Positions 9,034 to 21,064 of a stretch of 64,000 bases of DNA are shown one piece after another. Under the pieces are notes generated by a model, which was not told the DNA's origin, ran no database searches, and worked only from the letters and a program-made list of their open reading frames with translations. Source of the stretch: Magnetospirillum sp. 64-120. GTDB lineage: Bacteria > Pseudomonadota > Alphaproteobacteria > Rhodospirillales > Magnetospirillaceae. A program made the position numbers and the translations under genes. The stretch covers positions 152,606 to 216,605 of the forward strand of contig MKVK01000008.1 in the NCBI GenBank assembly GCA_001898825.1. Reading direction: 5' to 3'. Within the stretch, counting starts at the first letter, position 1, and every line of letters begins with the position of its first letter.

Positions 9034-9141
9034 GTTTCCACAAGTCAAGTGCTTGATTCCGCTTGAGCGCAGCTACTTATCCAACTTATCCACAGCCGGG
9101 GGTGGGGAAAGTCCAATAGTGTGTCCACAAAGTTTTCCACA
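9034..9141 (+). promoter_or_regulatory. cluster of DnaA-box-like sites upstream of nrdJ
   Basis: Within the 296-base gap between nrdJ and the glycosidase, four same-orientation sites fit or nearly fit the DnaA box TTWTNCACA: GTTTCCACA 9034-9042 (one mismatch), TTATCCACA 9086-9094 (perfect), GTGTCCACA 9121-9129 (two mismatches) and TTTTCCACA 9133-9141 (perfect). They lie 148-255 bases before the nrdJ start codon. DnaA control of nrd genes is known in other bacteria; here it is inference. The rest of the gap (8887-9033, 9142-9182) shows nothing else I recognise. Confidence 0.5.
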
Positions 9142-9182
9142 AAGCTGATAACTTGTGGGAAGCCCCTGAAAGGGCAGCATTT

Positions 9183-10583
9183 TTATGACTGGCGGGCCTT
9201 TTGGATGAAATCGGCGAACCAGCGATAGCTGTCCTTGGGGATGCGCTTCTGGCTGTCGTAATCGACGCGGACCAGCCCAAAGCGCTTGGACAGGCCAAAG
9301 GCCCATTCGAAGTTGTCCAAAAGCGACCATGCCAGATACCCGGTGACGTTGGCGCCGTCGGCCAGGGCGCGGCGCACTTCGGCGATATGGTCGGCAAGAT
9401 AGCGGATGCGTTCGGGGTCATGGACTTGACCGTCGGCTGACAGCGCGTCGTCATAGGCGGCGCCGTTTTCGGCCACGAAGGTGGCGGGGTTGCCGTACAG
9501 GTTCTTGAATTCCATCAACACCTCGTACAGCCCGTCGGGCTGGACCGGCCAGCCCATGGCGGTGAAGCGGTCGGTGGGCGCCCGACCCCAGCCCACCTCG
9601 AACATCTGGCCCGGCGCGTGGCGCATGGTGTTGGGGCTGTAATAATTGAGGCCCAAAAGGTCGATGGGAAACCTGATGGCGGCAAGGTCGCCGGGTTGGA
9701 TGATGGGGGCCATCCGTTCGGCCAGAACGTCGGGGACGGCGCCGCGCAGCAGCCCGTCCACGGCCACGCGGTTCCACACCGCGTCCCAGCGGATGGCCGC
9801 CGCCCGGTCGGCGTCGGAGGACGTTTCCGGCCGGCAGGGCTGGACGCTGGTCACCGTGCCCAGGCGGCAGTCGCCGTGCTCGGCGCGGATGGCCCGCAGC
9901 GCCGCCCCTTGCGCCAGGTTCTGGTGGTGCAGCGCCCGCAGAACGCCCATTTCCCCCAAGCCCAGGCCCGGCGCGTGCTCGCGCAGGCCATGGCCGAAAA
10001 TGGCCACCACATTGGGTTCGTTCAGCATCATCCAGTCCTTGACCCGATCGCCCAGGCGGGCCGCGACGGCGCGGGCGTAATCGGCGAAAGGTCCGGTCAT
10101 GGCGCGGCTTTGCCAGCCGCCCTGGTCCTGCAGGGCTTGCGGCATGTCCCAATGGTACAGACAGGCCAGGGGCCGGATGCCGGCCCTCAGCAGTTCGTCC
10201 ACCAGCCGGTCATAGAAATCGAGGCCCTTGGCGTTGGCCGGGCCGGTGCCCTGGGGCTGGACGCGCGGCCAGGCGATGGAAAAACGGTAAGCATTGAAAT
10301 GGGCCGCTTTCATCAGCGCCACGTCTTCGCGGTAGCGGGTGTAATGCTGGCAGGCTTGGGCAGCAGTGCTGCCATCCTGGATGTGGCCTTGAGCGGTGAA
10401 GGTGTCCCAGACGCTGGGGCCGCGCCCGTCGGCATCCAGCGCCCCTTCGATCTGATAGGCCGAGGTGGACGCCCCCCACAGGAAATCCTTGTGGAAGGCG
10501 GGCGCCTTGGCGGCCAAGGTGTTGCCGGGAAAGGCGGCCAGGGCGGCGGTGGCGGCCAGGAAGTCCCGTCTTTTCAGCCTCAT
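9183..10583 (-). CDS. Tat-exported family 1 beta-glycosidase
   Basis: A 466-residue GH1 enzyme. Residues 1-25 are a twin-arginine signal (MRLKRRDFLAATAALAA...), so the folded protein should reach the periplasm. The catalytic acid/base is E189 in LNEP, the nucleophile E372 in VAENG, and the N-terminal FLWGASTSAYQIEGA is the family signature. GH1 enzymes hydrolyse beta-glucosides or related substrates with retention; the specific sugar cannot be read. No sugar transporter or regulator is adjacent: nrdJ lies downstream and acylphosphatase upstream, both on the same strand, so it looks like an isolated gene. Confidence 0.92.
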   Translation of the reverse strand: MRLKRRDFLAATAALAAFPGNTLAAKAPAFHKDFLWGASTSAYQIEGALDADGRGPSVWDTFTAQGHIQDGSTAAQACQHYTRYREDVALMKAAHFNAYRFSIAWPRVQPQGTGPANAKGLDFYDRLVDELLRAGIRPLACLYHWDMPQALQDQGGWQSRAMTGPFADYARAVAARLGDRVKDWMMLNEPNVVAIFGHGLREHAPGLGLGEMGVLRALHHQNLAQGAALRAIRAEHGDCRLGTVTSVQPCRPETSSDADRAAAIRWDAVWNRVAVDGLLRGAVPDVLAERMAPIIQPGDLAAIRFPIDLLGLNYYSPNTMRHAPGQMFEVGWGRAPTDRFTAMGWPVQPDGLYEVLMEFKNLYGNPATFVAENGAAYDDALSADGQVHDPERIRYLADHIAEVRRALADGANVTGYLAWSLLDNFEWAFGLSKRFGLVRVDYDSQKRIPKDSYRWFADFIQKARQS

Positions 10584-10596
10584 GCCTTGGAGTCCT

Positions 10597-10875
10597 TCAT
10601 GCCGTGGGGCGTTGGTGAAAGCCGCCCGCCGGGGTTTCGCTGGTGATTTCCCAATCGACGCTGCCCACGCGGGCCGCCGTCGGTCCCTGTCGGCAGGCGT
10701 CGATCATCTGCTCGACCTTTTCGGCGGGGCCATGGAACAGCGCCTCGACCCGGCCATCCGACAGATTTCGCACCCATCCCGACAAATTCAAGGCTTGGGC
10801 CTGCTGCACCGTCCAGCCGCGATACCACACACCTTGGACGTGGCCGGTAATCACCACGCGCTTGCTGATGTTCAT
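10597..10875 (-). CDS. acyP: acylphosphatase
   Basis: A 92-residue acylphosphatase that hydrolyses carboxyl-phosphate bonds of acyl phosphates. The signature HVQGVWYRGWT carries catalytic R19 and GWVRNLSDGRVE carries N37. Length is the usual 90-100 residues. It lies 14 bases upstream of the glycosidase gene on the same strand, so the two may share a transcript, though no functional link is obvious. The region upstream is AT-rich and shared with the divergent RlpA-like gene. Confidence 0.93.
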   Translation of the reverse strand: MNISKRVVITGHVQGVWYRGWTVQQAQALNLSGWVRNLSDGRVEALFHGPAEKVEQMIDACRQGPTAARVGSVDWEITSETPAGGFHQRPTA

Positions 10876-10999
10876 GCTTGCCTCTGATAAGTATAAATAA
10901 CGGACAATTTTACAAAAAATAATAAGTAATAAAAATTATTGATAGGTATGTTCAAAGATATTAGCGTCCGTATTGGGTTCATGTTCGGGGACGAAGTCA
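10876..10999. promoter_or_regulatory. AT-rich divergent promoter region
   Basis: The 124 bases between acyP (minus) and the RlpA-like gene (plus) contain a strongly AT-rich core (about 10900-10950, with ATAAATA, AAAAAATAATAAGTAATAAAAATTATT) in an otherwise high-GC window. It must hold both promoters. AT-rich tracts of this kind are also targets for MucR/Ros-type or nucleoid proteins; that is only a possibility. Confidence 0.4.
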
Positions 11000-11371
11000 A
11001 TGCTGCGGTATTTCGCTGCAAATTGCTTTGCCGTTTTTATCGGTATTAGCATCTTTACTTCAATTTCTTCTGCCTCTGAAATGGTCGAGGCGTCCTGGTA
11101 TGGAAGAAATTACCATGGACGCCCGACCGCCAGCGGCGAGATTTTTGATGCGAAGGCCTTCACCGCCGCCCATCCCAGCCTGCCCTTGGGGGCCGTCGTC
11201 GAGGTTCGGCGGGTGGATGACGGACGCGCGGTGCGGGTCAAGGTCAACGACCGCTGTGGTCGATGCGGCATCGACCTGTCGCGGGCAGCGGCGTTGCAGG
11301 TGGGATTGCTGCGCGATGGCCGCGCCTTGGTACGCATCGAGGTGCCGCGCAATCTGGCCTGGGCGGATTAA
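11000..11371 (+). CDS. RlpA-like double-psi beta-barrel protein, exported
   Basis: I chose ATG 11000, seven bases after GGGGA, giving 123 residues; an earlier in-frame codon adds nine residues with no ribosome site. Residues 1-25 are a signal peptide. The remainder is a single RlpA-like DPBB domain: EASWYGRNYHGRPTASGEIFD, then VRVKVNDRCGRCGIDLSRAAA, containing the conserved Asp of RlpA. RlpA proteins are septal lytic transglycosylases acting on denuded glycan, but this one lacks the C-terminal SPOR domain and lipobox, so it is a minimal version. Activity is plausible, not proven. Confidence 0.85.
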   Translation: MLRYFAANCFAVFIGISIFTSISSASEMVEASWYGRNYHGRPTASGEIFDAKAFTAAHPSLPLGAVVEVRRVDDGRAVRVKVNDRCGRCGIDLSRAAALQVGLLRDGRALVRIEVPRNLAWAD

Positions 11372-11412
11372 GCTTTCTTGCCAAAGTCGCCGCGACGTGC
11401 CACCAAAGCACA

Positions 11413-11808
11413 ATGTTGAACGCGCAAACCTTCACCGCTTTGCTGTGGGTCGGGGCCGGTGGGGCCTTGGGCTCGTGCACGCGCTATTTGTCCTTTGTGG
11501 TGCTGGGGCAATATCTGGGCACCGGCTTTCCCTGGGGCACGCTGTTCGTCAATATCGTCGGCAGTTTCGTCATGGGCGTGCTGGCTGAACTGGGCGCCCT
11601 GGTCTGGCAGCCCAGCCAGGACGTCAAGCTGCTGCTGATGACCGGGGTTTTGGGCGGTTTCACCACCTTTTCCACCTTTTCTCTGGACGTCGCCTTGCTG
11701 GTCGAGCGTCACGATTGGACCATCGCCGGGCTTTATGTCGCCGCTTCGGTGCTGCTGTCGGTGGGGGCCTTGTTCGCCGCCATGGCTTTGGTGCGCAACC
11801 TGGTGTAG
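11413..11808 (+). CDS. crcB: fluoride channel CrcB/Fluc
   Basis: A 131-residue membrane protein with four hydrophobic helices. Family marks are the WVGAGGALGSCTRY N-terminus, FPWGTLFVNIVGSF with the pore Asn, and GVLGGFTTFSTFS containing the phenylalanine box. Fluc proteins are dual-topology dimers that export fluoride. Start ATG 11413 was chosen over the longer frame because the family begins at this helix. It follows the RlpA-like gene by 41 bases and precedes rluC by 11, so it is probably cotranscribed with rluC. No fluoride riboswitch is recognisable upstream. Confidence 0.93.
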   Translation: MLNAQTFTALLWVGAGGALGSCTRYLSFVVLGQYLGTGFPWGTLFVNIVGSFVMGVLAELGALVWQPSQDVKLLLMTGVLGGFTTFSTFSLDVALLVERHDWTIAGLYVAASVLLSVGALFAAMALVRNLV

Positions 11809-11819
11809 CTTCGGCCATC

Positions 11820-12821
11820 ATGAGCAGCGTGCAAACCCTGAACGTCGGCGACGACGATTCCGACATCCGTCTGGACCGTTGGTTCAAGCGGCATTTCCCC
11901 AATGTGGGCCACGGCCTTTTGGAAAAGTGGCTGCGCACCGGACAGGTGCGCGTCGACGGCAAGCGGGCCAAGGCCAACCAGCGCCTGGAACCCGGACAGC
12001 AGATCCGCGTGCCGCCGGTCCCCGAGGGCGAGGCCCCGAAACCCGTCGCCGACAAGGCGCGTCCGCCGGTGGACGAAAAGACCGCCCGCATGCTGCGGGA
12101 CGCGGTGCTTTACATGGATGACGACGTCATCGCGCTCAACAAGCCGGCCGGCATCGCCGTCCAGGGCGGCACCGGGGCCGGTGACAAGCATATCGACGCC
12201 TGGCTGGATGCCTTGAAATTCGACCGCGACGACCGCCCGCGTCTGGTCCATCGCCTGGACAAGGATACCTCTGGGGTGTTGCTGCTGGGGCGAAGCGCCA
12301 ACGCCGCCGCCAAGCTGGCCGCCGCCTTCAAAAGCCGCGCCGCCCGCAAATGTTATTGGGCGCTGGTGGTGGGGGTTCCCAAGCATCGCCAGGGCCGCAT
12401 CGACGCGCCCTTGGCCAAGCTGCCGGGGCGTCTGGGCGAGAAGATGGCGGTGGACGAGGACGAGGGCAAGCGCGCCGTCACCTGGTTCCGGGTGGTGGAC
12501 AACGCGCTCAGGAAGGCGGCTTGGCTGGAAATGGAGCCGCGCACCGGCCGCACCCACCAGTTGCGTGCCCATTGCGCGCTGTTGGGCACCCCCATCCTGG
12601 GTGACGGCAAGTATGGCGGCACCGAGGCGTTCATCTCGGGGACCGGGGTGTCGCGCAAGATGCACCTGCATGCCCGCGCCGTGCGGCTGCCCCATCCGCG
12701 CACCGGCAAGGACCTGATGGTCACCGCGCCCCTTCCCGACCACATGGCCAAGTCGTTCGAGTTCTTCGGTTTCGACGAGGCCGAGGCGGGTAAGCCCTTC
12801 CTGGCCTTCGAAGAGGAATAA
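11820..12821 (+). CDS. rluC: 23S rRNA pseudouridine synthase, RluC/D type
   Basis: A 333-residue RluA-family enzyme. Residues about 14-65 form an S4 RNA-binding domain (RLDRWFKRHFPNV ... GQVRVDGKRAK); the catalytic domain carries HRLDKDTSG with catalytic D147 and RTGRTHQLRAH near residue 242. It isomerises uridines in 23S rRNA; the S4 domain and CrcB/HAD context fit RluC, but RluD is not fully excluded. Start ATG 11820 follows crcB closely and aligns with the domain start. A terminator follows. Confidence 0.9.
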   Translation: MSSVQTLNVGDDDSDIRLDRWFKRHFPNVGHGLLEKWLRTGQVRVDGKRAKANQRLEPGQQIRVPPVPEGEAPKPVADKARPPVDEKTARMLRDAVLYMDDDVIALNKPAGIAVQGGTGAGDKHIDAWLDALKFDRDDRPRLVHRLDKDTSGVLLLGRSANAAAKLAAAFKSRAARKCYWALVVGVPKHRQGRIDAPLAKLPGRLGEKMAVDEDEGKRAVTWFRVVDNALRKAAWLEMEPRTGRTHQLRAHCALLGTPILGDGKYGGTEAFISGTGVSRKMHLHARAVRLPHPRTGKDLMVTAPLPDHMAKSFEFFGFDEAEAGKPFLAFEEE

Positions 12822-12846
12822 AAAGGGGGCCCAAGGCCCCCTTTCT
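12820..12846. terminator. bidirectional terminator after rluC
   Basis: Stem GGGGGC / GCCCCC at 12825-12830 and 12837-12842 with A-run on the left and CTTTCTT on the right. It separates rluC from the convergent exported-protein gene. Confidence 0.8.
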
Positions 12847-13529
12847 TACATCTTCACTTTGTGGGTCAGTCCGCCCTTGCCGTCGGTGGTGAAGTCCACA
12901 TTGGCGGTGACGGTCTTGCCGCAGGCCCGCAAGGTCCAGGTTTCCTTCCACGCGCCTTCCACCAGCACGCCGCGCTGGTCGATCTTGCGCGGCTTGGTTT
13001 CCTTGCCCGGGGCAGTGTCCACCGGGATGATCTGCGCCATGTCGGTGCACTTCTTGGTGGCCAGGGCGGCGACGATGTCCTTCAGCACCAGATCCTGCAT
13101 GGGCGGGTTGGCGCTGGTCTGGCCGGGCATCTTCAGCGCCGCCTTGGGGGTGGTGCCGGGCTGGCCCTGGACCAGGATGTTTTCGTAAGTCGTCTTGCCG
13201 CACACATCCATCTGGATGCGATCCAGCCACAAGCCATTCACCGGGTGCACGCCTTCGGCGAACATCGGACCGGCATAGATGGTGATGGCGGCGCGCTTGA
13301 CCGCCTTGTGGTCCTTGCATTCGGGGTGGTGGATGGTCGATCCCATCACCGCGATCTGGCCGATGGACTTCTTGTAGCCGTCCGAGGTGGCATAGGCTTC
13401 GAAACGTTGCGCCGGATTGGCGGCGGCAGCCGGGGCCGGTGCCGGGGCGGCGGGCTGTTCGGCGGTCTGGGCGAAAGCGGGGGCCGTCACCGCCAGCAGG
13501 GCGGCCAGGGCAAGAAAACCGGAACGCAT
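12846..13529 (-). CDS. exported protein of unknown function
   Basis: A 227-residue protein from ATG 13529, chosen because a good ribosome site (GGAGAG) and a Sec signal peptide (MRSGFLALAALLAVTAPAFA) follow; the longer frame reads into the promoter. After a short Ala/Pro linker (residues 23-40) the mature domain has four Cys (around HHPECKDH, QMDVCGKTT, ATKKCTDM, LRACGKTV) likely forming two disulfides, and an alternating beta pattern. I do not recognise the family. Convergent with rluC and divergent from the HAD gene. Periplasmic location is inferred. Confidence 0.75.
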   Translation of the reverse strand: MRSGFLALAALLAVTAPAFAQTAEQPAAPAPAPAAAANPAQRFEAYATSDGYKKSIGQIAVMGSTIHHPECKDHKAVKRAAITIYAGPMFAEGVHPVNGLWLDRIQMDVCGKTTYENILVQGQPGTTPKAALKMPGQTSANPPMQDLVLKDIVAALATKKCTDMAQIIPVDTAPGKETKPRKIDQRGVLVEGAWKETWTLRACGKTVTANVDFTTDGKGGLTHKVKM

Positions 13530-13601
13530 AATTGCGGACTCTCCGTGACAGGGAATGGCGGACATTACTCCAACCGGTGCGGCGGTGCAAAATATCCTGT
13601 A

Positions 13602-13622
13602 GGCTGAAAACACGTGTCAGCC
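13602..13622. promoter_or_regulatory. short inverted repeat in divergent promoter
   Basis: GGCTGA (13602-13607) and TCAGCC (13617-13622) flank a 9-base spacer containing CACGTG, in the 111-base gap between the exported-protein gene and the HAD gene. It could be an operator; the evidence is only the symmetry. Confidence 0.25.
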
Positions 13623-13640
13623 ATGCCTGAAGCAGGATCC

Positions 13641-14324
13641 ATGAGCGAATTGCGTCTGGTCGTCTTCGACGTCGACGGAACCTTGATCGATTCCGAACAC
13701 AACATTGTCACCGCCATGACCGAGGCCTGGGCCCATTGGGACCTGGGGGTGCCCGAGCCCGCCGACGTGCGCCGCATCATCGGCCTGTCCCTGGTGGAAG
13801 CCTGTCAGGTCCTGTTGCCCTGGGCCCCGGGCAACCTGCACCGGCAAGTGGCGGAGTCCTATAAACAGGCGTTTCGGGCGCTTCGGCTGTTGCCCGAGCG
13901 CGAGGAGCCGCTGTTCCCCGGCGTGCGCGAAGCCTTGGACCAGCTGGAGGCCGACGGCTGGTTGTTGGGATTGGCCACCGGCAAGTCGCGGCGCGGCGTC
14001 GAATCCATGCTGGACAGCCATGACCTGCACGGCCGTTTCGTCACCATCCAGACCGCCGACGACAATCCCGGCAAGCCCGATCCGGCCATGCTGCTGCGGG
14101 CCGCGGCGGAAACCGGCGTCGAATTGGGGCGCATGGTGATGGTGGGCGACACCGTCTATGACATGCAGATGGCGAAATCGGCCAAGGTGGCGGGTCTGGG
14201 CGTGTCGTGGGGCTATCATCACATGGACGAATTGGCCGAGGCCGGCGCCGCCTTGGTGGTGGATGATTTCGACACCTTGGGCGAGATCGCGGCCCGTCTG
14301 GTCGGGGACAAGACATGCGCATGA
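13641..14324 (+). CDS. HAD-IA family hydrolase (phosphoglycolate phosphatase-like)
   Basis: A 227-residue HAD phosphatase. Motif I is VFDVDGTLIDSE with the nucleophile and acid Asp pair, motif II is LATGKSR, motif III/IV are the GKPDPAML Lys and VMVGDTVYDMQMA Asp pair. The cap insertion (residues about 20-90) is of subclass I. It resembles Gph and related phosphatases, but substrate is not readable. Start ATG 13641 was preferred, with AGCAGGA upstream; another ATG lies 27 bases earlier. The gene overlaps the AsmA-like gene by 10 bases. Confidence 0.87.
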   Translation: MSELRLVVFDVDGTLIDSEHNIVTAMTEAWAHWDLGVPEPADVRRIIGLSLVEACQVLLPWAPGNLHRQVAESYKQAFRALRLLPEREEPLFPGVREALDQLEADGWLLGLATGKSRRGVESMLDSHDLHGRFVTIQTADDNPGKPDPAMLLRAAAETGVELGRMVMVGDTVYDMQMAKSAKVAGLGVSWGYHHMDELAEAGAALVVDDFDTLGEIAARLVGDKTCA

Positions 14325-16480
14325 AAACCGCCATCAAGGCCGCCGCCGCCGCCGCCGCCGTGGTGGCGGTGGTGATGATCGCCGCCAGCAAGTCGGTGGA
14401 TTTCGAACGCTACAAGGGCTACCTGTCCGAATTGGTGCTGGCCGAGACCGGCCGCAAGCTGACCTTTGGCGGGCCGGTGAAGTTGCGCCTGGGTCTGGTG
14501 CCGTCCTTGATCGCCGAAAAGGTCAGCCTGTCCAACGTGGCAGGCGGCTCGCGTCCCGAGATGATCACCATCGAACGGGTCGAGGCCGAGGTGGCGCTGC
14601 CCGCGCTGTTGCGCAAGGAAATCCTGATCCAGCGCCTGATCGTGTCCAGCCCCGACATCTTGCTGGAAAAGGGCAATTGGCGGCTGGCCGACCACGGCGA
14701 CACCGGCAAGGCGACGACGCCCACCCGTTTCAACCTGCGCGAACTGAAGATCAAGAACGCCCGCATTCGCTGGGATGACGGCGACAGCACCCAGCAGATG
14801 GGCTTGCACAAGCTGGTGGTGGTGCCGGAACAAGGGGCCGGCGGCGGGCTGCGGGTCACCGCCGTGGGCGACGCCGTCGGCAAGTATTTCGAACTGTCCG
14901 GCACGCTGGGCAATTTGGGCTTGGCCCTGTCCGGCAAACCGTTTCCGATCAGCCTGAAAGGCTCCATGCCCGGCACCATCGTTTCGGTGGAGGGGGCGGT
15001 GGCGTCCCTGTCCGACCTGACCGGCCTGGATTTCAAGCTGGGCCTGCAGGCCGACGAATTGGCCGAAACCGTCAAGCTGGTCAGCGGCCACGCGTTGGGC
15101 TCGCTGGGGCCGCTGCGGTTGTCGGCGCGGCTCAGCGACAGCGGCGGCGCCTTGGGGCTTGGCGACGTGGATGCCAGCGCCGGGCGGCGCGACACCTTGT
15201 TCGTGACGGTGAAGGGAGGTATCCGCGACCTGCGGGCGATGTCAGGCCTGGAACTTCTGGTCCAGGCGGAAAGCGAGGATCTGGGCCGCCTGTCACCGAT
15301 TCTGGGGGCCTCGGTGCCCCCCCTGCACGCGGTCAAGCTGGCCACGGCGCTGCATGACGGCAAGGATGGTTGGATGGCGTCCGACCTGAAGCTGCATGTG
15401 GGTGGCAGCGACTTGACAGGCGAGGCGGCTCTGTCCCAGGGCAAGCGCGCCAAGCTGAAGGCGACCTTGAACGCAACCCGCCTGGACGTGGCGGATTTCG
15501 CCGGCAAGGCGGCCAATGGCAACGGGGCGACCGGTGGCCGTGTGCTGCCCGACGTTGTGGTGCCGGCCCAGATCCTGCGCGATGTGGATGCCGACCTGTC
15601 CTTGCGGGCTGACAAGCTGGTGATGGGCGGCGTCCCGTTCAGCGCCGTGAACGCCAAGGCGCAGCTTCACCAGGGCGTGCTGAGTCTGGACCCGGTCGAG
15701 GGCGCCGCCGCTGGAGGCCGCTTCGACGGATCGCTGAGCCTTGATGCCAGGACCGACCGTCCCGCCGCCACCTTGCGGCTGGATGCCAGGGATGTCGATT
15801 TCGGCCGGCTGCTGCGCGACGGCGGCTTGGACCTGCTGCAGGGAGGGGACGGCTCTTTGGCCGTGTCCTTGCGTGGTCGCGGCCAGGATGTGCGGGCCAT
15901 GGCGGCCAGCGCCAACGGATCGGTTTTGCTGCGCCTGGGGGGCGGCGAAGTGCGCAACCGTGCTTTCGGCTGGGCCGGGGGTGACGTGGTCAGCCAAGTC
16001 TTGGGCGTCCTGAACCCGCTGGCACAAAGCCGCGACACCACGAAATTGTCTTGCGCCGTGGCGCATTTGCGCCTGAAGGACGGCATGGCGGCGACCGATC
16101 GCGGTATCGCCGTGCAAAGCGACGGCGTCGACGTGGTGGGGTCGGGCACCGTGAACCTGGGCGACGAAAGCTTGGACCTGGGGTTCACGCCGCGGGCCAA
16201 GGAAGGACTGGGGCTGTCGGTGGGCGGCCAACTGGCCGGCTTCACCCGATTGCGCGGCACCTTGGCGGCACCGCAATTGTCGGTGGACGAAATCGGCGCC
16301 GCCAAGACGGCTTTGTCGGTGGGGGCGGCGGCGGCCACCGGCGGCTTGTCCCTGTTGGGCGAATTGCTGCTGGACAAGGTCACCGCCGATGCCGAGCCTT
16401 GCCGCACCGCCCTGGCCATGGGCACGGCACCGTCGAAAAAGGGCGGCGGCGGATTCTTCGAAGGCTTGTTCGGTCGCTGA
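14315..16480 (+). CDS. AsmA-family protein
   Basis: A 721-residue protein with an N-terminal membrane anchor (residues about 5-25, poly-Ala/Val) followed by the AsmA-type start KLTFGGPVKLRLGLVPSLIAEKVSLSN, in which residues of the beta-groove repeat begin. The remainder is mostly alternating beta strands, with a C-terminal AsmA-2-like region (GSGTVNLGDESLDLGFTPRAKEGL). AsmA-like proteins span the periplasm and are implicated in phospholipid transport to the outer membrane. ATG 14315 is 7 bases after GGGGA; ATG 14321 would make an ATGA overlap with the HAD stop and is a fair alternative. Confidence 0.87.
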   Translation: MRMKTAIKAAAAAAAVVAVVMIAASKSVDFERYKGYLSELVLAETGRKLTFGGPVKLRLGLVPSLIAEKVSLSNVAGGSRPEMITIERVEAEVALPALLRKEILIQRLIVSSPDILLEKGNWRLADHGDTGKATTPTRFNLRELKIKNARIRWDDGDSTQQMGLHKLVVVPEQGAGGGLRVTAVGDAVGKYFELSGTLGNLGLALSGKPFPISLKGSMPGTIVSVEGAVASLSDLTGLDFKLGLQADELAETVKLVSGHALGSLGPLRLSARLSDSGGALGLGDVDASAGRRDTLFVTVKGGIRDLRAMSGLELLVQAESEDLGRLSPILGASVPPLHAVKLATALHDGKDGWMASDLKLHVGGSDLTGEAALSQGKRAKLKATLNATRLDVADFAGKAANGNGATGGRVLPDVVVPAQILRDVDADLSLRADKLVMGGVPFSAVNAKAQLHQGVLSLDPVEGAAAGGRFDGSLSLDARTDRPAATLRLDARDVDFGRLLRDGGLDLLQGGDGSLAVSLRGRGQDVRAMAASANGSVLLRLGGGEVRNRAFGWAGGDVVSQVLGVLNPLAQSRDTTKLSCAVAHLRLKDGMAATDRGIAVQSDGVDVVGSGTVNLGDESLDLGFTPRAKEGLGLSVGGQLAGFTRLRGTLAAPQLSVDEIGAAKTALSVGAAAATGGLSLLGELLLDKVTADAEPCRTALAMGTAPSKKGGGGFFEGLFGR

Positions 16481-16525
16481 TTTTGCCGTATTGGGGCGAC
16501 CATTCGGCAAAGAAAGGGCGGTGTC

Positions 16526-17233
16526 ATGCTGGGCAAGACCATGAAGCGTTTCCACAAGCAGGCCGGCGTCGCCACGGTCGAAGGCGGTTTCGCCGTGCAA
16601 TTGGACGGTCGTGGCATCAAAACCCCGGCCGGCCGCAAGCTGGAAGTGCCCAGCGAGAGGCTGGCCCTGGCCATCGCCGCCGAATGGGACGCCCAGGTTG
16701 ACGAGATCAGGCCCGCCACCATGCCGCTGACCCAGCTGGCCAGCACGGCGCTGGACCGGGTGGGGCCGGAACGTGCCGCCATCACCGAACAGTTGCGGGC
16801 TTATGCCGGCACCGACCTCTTGTGCTATCGCGCCGAATCGCCGTCCGATCTGGTGCAGATGCAGACCCGGGCCTGGCAGCCGCTGCTGGATTGGGCCGCC
16901 ACCCATCTGGATGCCACCCTGGTCACCACCACCGCCCTGATCGCAGTGGACCAGCCCGACAGCGCCATGACCGCCTTGGCCGCCAAGCTGGATTCCTATG
17001 ACGTTTGGCGGCTGACCGTGGCCCAGGCCGCCTGCGCCGCTTCGGGGTCGTTGGTCCTGGCGTTGGCGCTGGTGGAAGGCCGTGTTGATGGCGAGGCATG
17101 CTTCGCCGCCTCCAACATCGACGAAGCCCACCAGATCGCGCTGTGGGGTGACGACGCCGAGGCCGCCGAACGGCGCGCCCTGTTGCGGCGCGACATCCTG
17201 TCGGCGGCGGAAATGCTGGCTTTTCTGGGTTGA
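16526..17233 (+). CDS. ATP12 family F1-ATPase assembly chaperone
   Basis: A 235-residue protein matching the ATP12 family: KRFHKQAGV..EGGFAVQLDGRGIKTPAGRKL at the N-terminus, PATMPLTQLASTALDR, AGTDLLCYRA, and the C-terminal helical AASNIDEAHQIALWGDD. In mitochondria Atp12 binds the F1 alpha subunit during assembly; alphaproteobacteria keep homologues presumed to do likewise. It follows the AsmA-like gene by 45 bases, with AAAGGG before ATG 16526. No atp genes are in the window. Confidence 0.88.
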   Translation: MLGKTMKRFHKQAGVATVEGGFAVQLDGRGIKTPAGRKLEVPSERLALAIAAEWDAQVDEIRPATMPLTQLASTALDRVGPERAAITEQLRAYAGTDLLCYRAESPSDLVQMQTRAWQPLLDWAATHLDATLVTTTALIAVDQPDSAMTALAAKLDSYDVWRLTVAQAACAASGSLVLALALVEGRVDGEACFAASNIDEAHQIALWGDDAEAAERRALLRRDILSAAEMLAFLG

Positions 17234-17468
17234 AAAGCGCGGCTGATTTCTTCCGCTTGCCGATAATATTGTTGCGCGTTTCCGCCTGGGCCTAATTCGG
17301 CAGTTTTCTGCCGCTTTCCCGGAAATAAATCGGTATTCGCGAGCCGTATTTTTTTCGTGGCAAGACGCCCCCCCAAATGGTATCTGCACTTCCCTGATCA
17401 TAAGGGTGTGGGCCGCCAGGACCCCGCCGAAGCCTTGAAGGCGAAGCCCTGACCTTAGGGGGAATCGG

Positions 17469-19001
<1,533 letters not shown>

Positions 19002-19015
19002 TGGGGGGAACGGGT

Positions 19016-21004
<1,989 letters not shown>

Positions 21005-21030
21005 TCCTGATCGGGTGGATTGATCAAGGA

Positions 21031-21064
21031 CCCCGGGGCCGGCAAGGCCCCGGGGTTTTTGTTT
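21031..21064 (+). terminator. terminator of pccBA
   Basis: Stem CCCCGGGGCC (21031-21040) / GGCCCCGGGG (21046-21055), loop GGCAA, then T-rich 21056-21064. It starts 26 bases after the pccA stop and abuts the end of the DUF2061 gene on the other strand. Confidence 0.92.

Noticed and set aside
9034-9141. Chromosomal replication origin
   Set aside because: The DnaA-like boxes are few, all in one orientation, with no AT-rich unwinding tract and none of the usual origin neighbours (dnaA, dnaN, hemE, gidA, parAB).
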